Assembly (NCBI GenBank): GCA_025890175.1
Contig: JANPYM010000009.1
Coordinates: 1,925,984-1,989,983, forward strand
From: Ciborinia camelliae
Lineage: Eukaryota; Ascomycota; Leotiomycetes; Helotiales; Sclerotiniaceae
Direction: 5' to 3'
Length of the DNA: 64,000 nt
Shown: piece by piece, positions 44,360-53,514 of the stretch
Position numbering within the stretch: position 1 is the first letter of the stretch
Layout: every line of letters begins with the position of its first letter
The notes under the pieces: model-generated
What the model was told of the DNA's origin: nothing
Seen by the model: only the letters and a program-made list of their open reading frames with translations
Database searches by the model: none
Made by a program: the position numbers and the translations under genes

Positions 44360-45129
44360 ATGGGCAAAGATAAATCCGAAAAGCGCGACAAGAAGGAGAA
44401 GAAGGAGAAGAGAAGTGAAGTCGATGGTGTCAAGAAATCTTCCAAGAAGGACAAGAAGGTCAAGCTTAGCGAAGAAAATGTAGCTGCTGCTATCGCGGAA
44501 GTTACCAAGGAGCCAGAGGTTGTTGAGATGGATATTGTGGTTGAGGATAAGGAAGGTGCAGCTGTCGAGATCAAACCAGTAGGAGCATTGGTTCCTTTCG
44601 CAAACCCATTGGCCGATGAGAAGGTCGCAAAGAAGGTGCTCAAAAGTGTTAAGAAAGGTAAATCGCTCTTTCCAATTGTTTTGTCGTCCACATTGTATTG
44701 TGGACGCATCGCAATCCCCGTGAAAAATAAGAATACTAATTGGTGTGTCCGGTCGTAGCTGCCAAAAACAAAACCCTCAAGCGCGGTGTTAAGGAAGTCG
44801 TCAAAGCTCTACGCAAATCTCCTCAAGGTGCCAGCAATACTGTTTTCCCCGGTGTTGTCATCCTCGCTGCAGACATTTCGCCAATGGACGTCATTTCTCA
44901 CATTCCAATCTTGTGCGAAGATCACAATGTACCATACATCTTCGTTACCAGCAGAGCCGAGTTGGGAGCAGCAGGCAACACAAAGAGACCTACGAGTGTG
45001 GTAATGGTCACAGAGGCTAGGTCGGGCGCGAAGAAGGCCGAGAAGATTGAGGGCGAGGAAGAATTCAAGGATGTCTACAAGGATTTGGTTAAGGTTGTGG
45101 AGAAGGAGGGCAGGAATGTCAGAGTATAA
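44360..45129 (+). CDS. NHP2: H/ACA snoRNP protein Nhp2
   Basis: Nucleolar protein of H/ACA box snoRNPs, which guide pseudouridylation of rRNA. Exons 44360-44657 and 44759-45129 across a 101-nt intron give 222 residues, longer than yeast Nhp2 (about 156) because of an N-terminal Lys/Glu-rich extension (KSEKRDKKEKKEKRSEVDG) that would be a nucleolar signal. The L7Ae/L30e RNA-binding core is plain: KTLKRGVKEVVKALRK, GVVILAADISPMDVISHIP, CEDHNVPYIFVTSRAELG, AGNTKRPTSVVMV. The C-terminus is acidic and Lys-rich. Confidence 0.95.
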
Positions 45130-45449
45130 GGACAGAGACGTTGGGGAAAAAAACTTTCTGCTTGTGGGTTGGCTACAGTTGCACTTTTCGGCTGTATCAT
45201 ATTAAGAGCATGTCTTACCGTGCTTGGACATTACAATGGCGTTCTTGAGTATGGGTAGGGTTAGGAATAAAGAAAATGTTCGATTCTAATTCAACTTTTG
45301 TGCAGAACAAATGCATGGTGATACTTGGGTTTCTATCCTCTGATTATTTGCTAAAGTCACGCAGGCTTTCTATATCTACAGTATTAAGGTGCAACGTTCT
45401 CAGCGCTTGAGTCCTCAGGCTTTCTCTCCATCCTCGTCTTCCCCATTAA
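45130..45449. other. Short convergent intergenic region
   Basis: Between the 3' ends of NHP2 and the large hypothetical gene. Nothing else seen. Confidence 0.5.
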
Positions 45450-48208
45450 TTAGTTGCCTGTAGGCGGTGCGGGGATCTTGTATTCTTCTGCTGTGTAGAC
45501 TTCTTGAGTCATTTTCTCTTCGACTGGCGAACTTGGGCCAGCACGAGTATAGTCACTCATATCTGAGCCAGCATCGCTGCGATTATTCCAATCATCCAAT
45601 GACATGTCCTGTTCATTCTTCTTTGCTTGCGGTGGTAGAGTTTCAGTAGTTGCTCTCAATGTTCCGTGTTGTTCGTTGACATGCATCTGTTCGTTGGCGT
45701 GCTTCTCTTCACTTGGCGTTTCCTCCCAATCTCCATCATAACCACGATCAATCTCGGCCTCTGCTTCCCGAAGTTCCTCTGTCCATCCCTGCACTTTCTC
45801 GGTCTCCTCCGCTACCGCCTCGAAGAATATCTCCACTGCCTTAATCTTCGAAACCAAAGGCGTGTCGCTTTCCAATTTTCCCAAAAGCTCATCTTTGATA
45901 TCCGCAGAATGCTTCAGTTCTTCCTCCAGTCGTCTATCTCTCTCTGGCAGATCCAACAAAGTTTGCTCGGCTTGGCTTCGCTTTTCTTGTTCCTCTCTCT
46001 CCTCCATTGCTCCTAGTTCTGCAGCGTCCAAAACTGCCAATCTCTCTCCCACATCAGCCATATCTATATGAATACATGGTCGATTATTGCTAGTGTCATG
46101 GCCAGAATTGGGTTCTTCTGTGTCAACCTCATCCTTGGTGGTATCACCCTTTGCACTTGAAAGTGTGTTGCTATCGCGGTCAGTAGTATGGGTTCCTGCA
46201 TCTAGCTTCTCTTGCGCTTCGTTGCTCAATGATTCTACTTCGCATCCGCACAGTGGTCTCTCCCCATCCAGATCCGAATCACCATCTTCCACGGGATAGA
46301 CTTCTTTTGGTTGCTTCCTGTGCTTGGCTAAGAGTGCTTCGGCATAATTACTGATAAGTAGATCGGATCGTTCTTCAGCGCTGAGTCCTTCAACTCTAGG
46401 AGCCAACTCATTTTCATCAGCCTTGTCTTGCGGGAGGGGGGGAAGTGGCCGCGTGGGCGGTGCTGTTGGTGCCATGCTGTATAGATTGGTCCTCGCAGGA
46501 TTCATCGAAGTCCCATCTAATAACGGAGAGACTACGGGAAATTCAATGGCATTCGGTGTATCGGGTGACTTTCTTGCAGAATACCAATATCTAGAACTTT
46601 GAGTCGGAGCAGTGTCTTCGCTGGTAGTAAGTTTCTCTCGTCCCCAATACCATGTCGTAGGCTCGCTTTGTCGTACTCGAAGAGCAGACTCGTGGTCAAT
46701 GGCAAGCTTGTTTGTCTTTGTTTGACGTACAGTGTCTTGAACAGTGGTATATTGATCGGGTTTTACCTGTGGAGCGGTATCCTGACCAGTAGGAATTCTG
46801 CCGGCATTAACTTGAAGAGTAGAACCCTGACCAGTAGCAGGTGTGCCCGATTTTAATTGAGGTGCAGCGTCTTGGCCAGTAGTAGATCGATCTGTCTGTA
46901 TCTGAGTAGTGGTATCTTGGCCAATCTGATCATGAGGAAGTTGCTCTGAAGGTGACTGTAAAGCCATATCTTGTCCAGTGAGAGATCCGTCCAGTCTTGT
47001 TTGAGATTCGGTGTCTTGATCAGTAATATATTGATCCGGTCGCATTTGAGGAGTTGTATGCTGATCGGTCTTATCAGTACTAAGTCGATCTGTAAATATC
47101 TGCGAAGCTGTATCTTGCTCGAGAAGAAATCCGTTCAGTCTTAGTTGAGGAATAGCATCTTCACCAGCCCTATATCGATATGAATGTACTCGAGACGCAA
47201 TATCCTTATCGGTCTGATCAGTAGTAGATCGATTCGGAAGTATCTGCGGAGCAGGACCTTGGCCAGCAGCATTTTTCTTTCGGTTTGAAATGACGTTTAA
47301 GAAACGACCCGCACTGAGTCTAACTTCCTCCGCTGTCACTTTCGTGGGAGAAACCCACTCTTTTTTACCATTCTGGGGCCAAAACTTCAATACTTTTTGA
47401 TCTCCGCCATCGTTCCCATCTTCACCATACATCATGTCTCGATATTGTAGGATGTAGTCAGTTCTCTGTCCTGCTTCCACCAACTTCAGCTCGACGTTTG
47501 ATTTTACTTCCCAGAGCTGCACAACCAGTTTCTCCAAGGCACCTGTTGTCCAAGATCCTTCCCAATGACCCCTTCTTGGCCAAACCTCGGCGCTGATCGA
47601 ATTATCCCAAACCCATTTCTTAGGCAAGCCCCAGCGCTGATTAAAAATAAGCTGTTCTCCAACCACCTCCAGCCAATATTTTAATCTTCCAACATGGACT
47701 TGTAATTCTTCAAGCCATTCGTTGCGTTCTGTCTTGCGCAAATAGAGCTTATCATGTTCTACATAGACATTTTGTCCAGGTCCTTTCGTCAGTAATTCAG
47801 ACTCATTCAATACTTTCATACAGCTATCCGTGAAAAACTCCTGTGTTGAACTTGATCCGTATCCAATTAAGAGCCATCTTAATAAAATTAAAGAGCTGAT
47901 AGTATGATGTTCCAGATTTCCCCCAAGTTGATATCCTTCTTGCATGCCAAAAATACAAGTAACATTGCTGGCTATACTTGAGGAAGTAATGCGTCCATGT
48001 TCGAGTGCTTTGTTGATTGTTTGTCTGAATTCAGGATAAGATGTATGTTGCAAAAGCTCATCAACGAGAACATGGTCTAGCCATGTTGTCCTTGTGGATT
48101 CTTCTTGTACTGGACTTGTTAAAAAGATTTCAAAAAAATATTGTTGGAGGTCTGCTTACCGAGAATTGGAAAGGGGCTATGGGGTGTTTCCAAATCGATT
48201 CTCTCCAT
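45450..48208 (-). CDS. Large hypothetical protein with 15-residue repeats
   Basis: Exon 1 (48160-48208, MERIDLETPHSPFPIL) joins exon 2 (45450-48109) across a 50-nt intron (GTAAGC/TCCAG), giving 902 residues. The join extends the long frame upstream of its first in-frame TTG. I do not recognise the family. The first about 270 residues look folded and tryptophan-rich (RLKYWLEVVGEQLIFNQRWG, WEGSWTTGALEKLVVQLWEV). Residues from about 300 to 480 hold a degenerate array of 15-residue units with consensus GQDTAPQxxxDRxTT, six or more in register with a 45-nt DNA period (46690-47250). A Pro-rich stretch (TAPPTRPLPPLPQ) could bind SH3 domains. The C-terminal third is Glu-rich and predicted coiled coil (LGAMEEREEQEKRSQAEQ), and the end is disordered. 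No membrane segment. Confidence 0.72.
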
Positions 48209-49560
48209 ATTTACCAAGTCTGCAAGGAGAAATGATGTTTATATTGTTTGTAGTGTTTAAGCACAAGGAGCCTTTGATTATTGGATGTGCTTTGAGCTGG
48301 TGCTTGAAAAATAAAATTTCTGAATATGTGTTGAGGTTGTAAGAGGTGTTGAAAAAAAGAAAGTAAAAAAAGAAAATACTTTTAAGTAGGTACTTATGAT
48401 GGACCCAACCCAAAGTCTCGGGCTAGCAAGTCTACGCAATACAATCACAATCATGTACTCTTTTTAAAGGTGTGAATAATATTTTTTGACGCTAAGTACA
48501 AACAGTTCCCTCTGTGAATACTCTACTCTGAAGGAATAAATACTTTACTAGTTATGCTTGTTAACCTCAAAACAATCTTTTATGGAGTGATCAAAAAGAC
48601 ATCCTCTTATTCAGAACTGGTATCACTCCAAAATTACTACTATACAAACATTGAAAATCCCTTTGGGTCAAAACTACAGGTTGGGACTGGTAACCTCTGT
48701 TTTCTTGGCTATGATCTCTGTTTGACTGACTGTAGCCTTCATCCTCACTGGCACCTTTATCATCCACAGTATGCTTGCCCTTAGCAGTGGGTGTGTTCTC
48801 AGCAACAGAACCATCTTCAGAAGTCTTGTCCTCAGAAGTCTCTGAATCATAAACAGACTCCTCCTCAGGGTTTCCACTAGTCCAGACTGCAACCTGACAA
48901 TCAAAAACTTCTTGATTCTTAAATCCAAGTAAAACATTCAAATTATTTGAAATACTTAGTTTACTTAGGATATTAAATTGCAACCAAATGTTTACAGCTT
49001 TTGAACCTTTCAAAAATCACATCTAGTCTGCCAGTCCGGACTATTGGATACCCTTGCTAAACTCATCCTCCCAAACAGACTCCTTTTTACCCCCAAGACC
49101 CAATGCAACAGCATTTTGCTACCAGATGAATAAGCTCCCTCTCATTATTCATGCTAGTATCGAACTTCAAAGTCTGTTTGGATATTTTCACTGAATATCT
49201 TGAATTTAGGGTTTAGAAGATAGATTTAGACACAGGAATGAAGAACATTGGATCAAGGAGACTCAACGAAGAGTTCTTGCGGGAAGTAGATGGTGTGAGG
49301 GGAAGCAACCTGAATAAGGTATTGCTGAAATGTAGAGGTGGCAAATACAGATTTCCCCAAAAAGATTAGAACAATGTAAGGTACGATATTTTTTGAGGAT
49401 ATATTTGTATTTATGTGAGACTTATGGTAAGAGTGCATTTGGATAGAATATTCTTTCCTCGTAAAGTTGTTGATATGCTCCCCTTGAGAAAGCACGTACG
49501 GTGTATAATTTTTATTGACTAGATTGGGAGGGGTATTTTTAACATCGAAACAAACGTCTA
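48209..49560. other. AT-rich intergenic region with element end and doubtful ORF
   Basis: A minus-strand frame at 48591-49013 (140 codons) contains an acidic Ser/Glu/Asp stretch (NPEEESVYDSETSEDKTSED) and could be a remnant of a gene or a mobile element; no start or partner exon is secure. At 49031-49047 is CCAGTCCGGACTATTGG, matching the ends of the element at 32234-32468 in the right-end orientation, so an element might extend left from here over that ORF. No matching left end was found. Confidence 0.4.
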
Positions 49561-51606
49561 CTATGCTCTTGCTGCATTTGCCCTGGCCCTCCTTGACTTC
49601 TCCACACCCTTCATACTACGCGGTGGCCTAGCTTTAGTCTTGGAGGGTTTCTTCGCGTTGAGCATCCATGCATTCATTGGTCTCCTAGCAGCGATGAATT
49701 TTCCTTCGGGGGTAAATACTTCTACCGATGGCCACGCCATTTCATCTGCTGCTTCCTCGTCTGCCCATCCCCAAGTTTGATCATCCGCCCTATCATATTT
49801 GGCTGGCTCTGCCTTCAAGAGACGGCTCTTACTCACTTGCGCAACAAGCTCAACCCATCCACACCCCTCGATCAAGAGATCAGTAGATAAAATCTGGAAT
49901 GGGAGTTGAGCGACTTTGCCTTTATCAACCAATGAATTGGTGGCTGGCCCTATGCGTGCCTTCGTTACATCCCATCTCAGAGGGAAAACGCCAGCGGAAG
50001 CGATCTTCTCCTCAGTTCCAGGAAGGGTAATGTTATCAATGAATGGTTCTTTACCTCTACTCTGCATGACGATAGCCTTTTCAGTGGACGTCAAATGAGG
50101 TTTCGGGTCCATAGATGTGAAAGCATAAGCCATCATAATAATATCTGGATCCACGGGTGTAATCCTGATGAGACCCCCGCCTAGTACCAGTGATTGGCCA
50201 GGCTTCATCACTTTCTGTTCTGGCTTTACCCGAGTTTTCATTACAAGTGAATTCCGATGCGCTGGCTGAACGTGAAGCTCGAGTTCACCCCGTGATATTC
50301 CGGGAAGATCAATAAGCTCCCCTTTTCCATTACCAAATGGCACTCGAATTGGCGATGCGGTCGTACCGGGTAGGGACGATACGAGCGGCATCGATGGGTA
50401 CGCTGTTTCCTTTTGTGCCGGAGGTAGAAGTGACATTGTGTCATCTGATTCGTCCTCTGGTAATTCATTCTCCACCTCTCTTGGTTCTATCGCCATCGGC
50501 TTGTAAGAAACCATAGGCGAGAGAGCGTCATTAGTAACAATCGTATCCGTTTGTGCATCCATCAAAAGAGGTTCTCCAACTACCACCTCATTCTTTCCTC
50601 TACCTTTAGGAAACACCTCATGAAAAAGTCGACTCTTTCCCACATTAACCTTCCCCACCATCCAATTTCCCCCACCCCTCTCAAAAATATCCTCCTTCAG
50701 CTTCGTCGTCCACCACCCCCTCTCCGCACTAACACACCTAACATTTCCCAAGCGAACCCCCTTTCCCGCCCTCCCCAACGCATCCCTCAACACACTCGTC
50801 AAATACGGCATCATTCCATCAACCAGCGCTTTTGTCGGCGCCAAAAGATCCGAGCGCGTGATTACGAAATCCACTTCCGTTTTCCGATCACTGTAGAATT
50901 TCCCTGCTTTTGAACGTCGGTTGTACGATCTCTGGGGCGTCACATTCAACGCTCTGGTCAGGGCGGGTATGAATGACATGGGAAAGTCCGCGGCATCTAT
51001 GATATGATAAATATGGTTGTATTTGTAGGGAGACTCAGAAATCGTTTGCTGGAGAGCTCGTACAGAAGGATGATATATGGAAACGCCTGTTTGATGATTT
51101 TTGAGGTTGTGACAGCGATCGCATACCGGTGGCTCTACAGATATAGTTGTAGATGCAGGTTTCTCCATCCCCAAAGTTTCGAGAATGGTACTATCGACAT
51201 TCTCCAGGGCCTTCTTGACTACCTCGTCTTCTGCTGTGGCTTTCGTCCTTTTCCCAGAATATGAGGTCCCTAGATATTCTTTAACCGACCTCCTGGTCAA
51301 TGAATAAAAGCCCGCTTCATCTTGTACGGTTATCTGTGATAATGCACCGCATCCAGCGCATTGTGAAGGCAGCTTTGTTAGAGCTTGTTCTGTGACAATC
51401 GAGGAAGTTTCTGGTATTTCCTGAGCCTGCGACTGAATATATCTTCGATGTATTCGAACACTCTTTTGTGGTTGATTGTGTGCTAGCTTCGAGGGTTGCA
51501 AGCTTCGCGCAAGTAGCGGGCAAAGAAAAGTAGGTATCTCAGCGACCGCACATTCTGCTTGCCGTGAGAATCTCAAGGCAAGTCTGCCAGAATTAGAGAG
51601 TGGCAT
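49561..51606 (-). CDS. GEP3: Mitochondrial circularly permuted GTPase Gep3 (Mtg3)
   Basis: Intronless, 681 residues. The family (YqeH/NOA1 related) helps assemble the small mitoribosomal subunit; the yeast gene was named genetic interactor of prohibitins 3. The N-terminus is basic and mitochondrial in style (RRYIQSQ by residue 60). A zinc-binding module uses CAGCGA and VCDRCHNLKNH. GTPase motifs appear in permuted order: G4-like VITRSDLL (near residue 252), then the P-loop VGKVNVGKSRLF (near residue 316), then the G3 LIDLPGISRGEL (near residue 436). The C-terminal half carries VLGGGLIRITP and a basic tail. It starts 226 bp from a divergent mitoribosomal gene and lies about 7 kb from PHB1. Confidence 0.9.
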   Translation of the reverse strand: MPLSNSGRLALRFSRQAECAVAEIPTFLCPLLARSLQPSKLAHNQPQKSVRIHRRYIQSQAQEIPETSSIVTEQALTKLPSQCAGCGALSQITVQDEAGFYSLTRRSVKEYLGTSYSGKRTKATAEDEVVKKALENVDSTILETLGMEKPASTTISVEPPVCDRCHNLKNHQTGVSIYHPSVRALQQTISESPYKYNHIYHIIDAADFPMSFIPALTRALNVTPQRSYNRRSKAGKFYSDRKTEVDFVITRSDLLAPTKALVDGMMPYLTSVLRDALGRAGKGVRLGNVRCVSAERGWWTTKLKEDIFERGGGNWMVGKVNVGKSRLFHEVFPKGRGKNEVVVGEPLLMDAQTDTIVTNDALSPMVSYKPMAIEPREVENELPEDESDDTMSLLPPAQKETAYPSMPLVSSLPGTTASPIRVPFGNGKGELIDLPGISRGELELHVQPAHRNSLVMKTRVKPEQKVMKPGQSLVLGGGLIRITPVDPDIIMMAYAFTSMDPKPHLTSTEKAIVMQSRGKEPFIDNITLPGTEEKIASAGVFPLRWDVTKARIGPATNSLVDKGKVAQLPFQILSTDLLIEGCGWVELVAQVSKSRLLKAEPAKYDRADDQTWGWADEEAADEMAWPSVEVFTPEGKFIAARRPMNAWMLNAKKPSKTKARPPRSMKGVEKSRRARANAARA

Positions 51607-51832
51607 ATCAATTTATTGTATGGCGCATCGTTTTCCAATCGTACGCAAACTCGCTGGATATTCGTCCCTCCAAAAAATAAATTTGGTCGGAGGTCGGAAC
51701 TTCAAATCGACAAGGGTCAAATCCTAGTCTCAAAACCTCAGAAATATATTTACAAGCCAAGGTCCTACAAACCTCACCCCACGATTCCATACAGTACATT
51801 TCATTTACTGTATCGACTGTCACATATTCAAG
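51607..51832. promoter_or_regulatory. Divergent promoter, GEP3 and MRP49
   Basis: 226 bp between the start codons of two genes for mitochondrial translation. No sure element is named; there is a CATTTCATTTACTG pyrimidine/A-rich stretch just before the plus-strand gene. Confidence 0.55.
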
Positions 51833-52604
51833 ATGGTGAACTTATTACAGCGGATGGCGAAGCTGAACGCTGTAAGTGCTCTTTTATACCTCCCGCCATG
51901 GTCGCAAATGCTAATACAATTCGCAATATAGAAGGTAATGAAATCCCCATGATGGTATTTACCCTACGAAGATTCGAAATTGACTTTCCTACTTCTGCTC
52001 AGTTACTCGGCATACGATTAGGACCCGGTGCAGCAATTCTCCCACCAGAAGTGACAAAAATACAATTGGACTTTGCCTATGGATCAGCTGGACATCTCGG
52101 TCCACGGTATACACCCCCCATCTACTCTCCCCTCCCTATCCTTCGCGTCAAGCTCCTCAGCTAACCCTCCTCCTCACCTCCAGCCATTTCTGGCGCAACT
52201 GTCTCCCCCGCCTCAAATACCACAACCCCGCGGTCCCCATGACCGTCAACCGAGTCACCGACACCTCCGTCGACGCAACCCTAACCATCCACTTCACGAC
52301 CCCCTCCCCAACAGCCGGCACTCCAACTCCATCCACATCCACATCCAAAACCTACACCAAAACCATCGACTGCAAGCACCGCTCCGACAATGACATCCTC
52401 TTCGACCTAATGGACCTAACCAAAGCGCAAAAAGTGCTACCCACGCCCGCCGAAAAGCAGATGAAGAAAGATCTCGCGGCGCGCGAACTAAAGAGCCGAC
52501 AAGATTCCCTGCTGAGCGCCGCCGTGAACGAGAAGATCCGGGCCGAGAAGGCGATTTTGGATCAGGCCAGAGGTGAAGTGGCGGCGGCGTCGGCCGAGAC
52601 GTAG
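51833..52604 (+). CDS. Mitoribosomal protein, L51/S25/CI-B8 fold (Mrp49-like)
   Basis: Exons 51833-51871, (51932-51934), 52003-52106 and 52184-52604 give 188 residues, or 187 without the bracketed 3-nt exon. The start is MVNLLQRMAKLNA. The core is LLGIRLGPGAAILPPEVTKI, then GHLGPRHFWRNCLPRLKYHN and PAVPMTVNR, which is the thioredoxin-like L51/S25/CI-B8 domain found in yeast Mrp49. The C-terminal half is helical and charged (KQMKKDLAARELKSRQDSLL). Between exon 1 and the core lie 131 nt that can be read either as one intron or as two complete introns (60 and 68 nt, each with donor, branch point and acceptor) around a single AAG codon. The final intron is 77 nt with CTAAC and CTCCAG. Confidence 0.85.
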
Positions 52605-53277
52605 AGAGAGGGGATGTCTGTCAGTCATCGATGGTTATGGGGTGTAGAAATATGTTGTATATATACCAGGCGTTGAGGAGGAAATACTCACACAAATGAT
52701 GGGAAAACGAAAACGAATACATGAATGAATGTATTTGGCAAAAGGTCCCGGTGCTTGCTCTCGACATGAGAAAAAAACGAGCGGAAATTGGTATGTGTAG
52801 AAGAAGACGGACTTCAAATGTTCTCTCACAAGTGAGGCCAAAATGAAAAAAGACTGTAAATGAAGAGGAAAAATAATCACTTCTCAAATAGTCATGTCAT
52901 ATCACAAGAAAGCCATGCGATATGAGCCATTTTGAATGTTCTATTCTGCAGAATGTAATGAACCAATCTCTGTATGAAGTGGTCTTGATCATAGACAGCA
53001 TGGACACACGCACATCGAACGAGAGAAATGATACAGTATACATTACATTCACAATCATAAACGAAAAAAAAAGACATACTATTATCTCGTCTCATCTAAG
53101 CTCGATGAATGACCGACCCTGCTTCCTATGTAAAAGGCATACAATCTTGCCAGTGCCAATGCCAGTACCACGACCAAGACCAAGACCAAGAACCAATTCC
53201 CATTCCAAAACCCACACGCATCGACTCAATTGTCCCGTCCCTTCCTATACGACAACCGAGATGCAACGCCAATACCA

Positions 53278-53312
<35 letters not shown>

Positions 53313-53514
53313 CAAACCCACAGGGCGCCCTCCACACCGCTGAATACAAAATAAAAAAAAGACGCCCGCCCTGCACCAAACATAACCATCACCATCACCA
53401 TCACCATCACCGGCGATTCTATCTAACATGTTTCCTCTCTCTTTCGACTCGCATCATTGTGCATCCATACACCGACTCCAACCCCCATCTCCCACATCAG
53501 CCCAACCAATCCAC
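52605..53514. repeat. Low-complexity convergent intergenic region
   Basis: Between two 3' ends. It holds CCAATGCCAGTACC- and GACCAA-type repeats (53150-53195), a hexanucleotide ACCGAC array (about 53278-53313) and a CATCAC array (about 53386-53413). Frames of up to 207 codons here encode His, Pro or Val runs from these repeats and are not genes. Confidence 0.7.

Noticed and set aside
48053..48053. TTG at 48053 as the start of the large hypothetical protein
   Set aside because: The frame continues upstream across a canonical 50-nt intron to an ATG at 48208.
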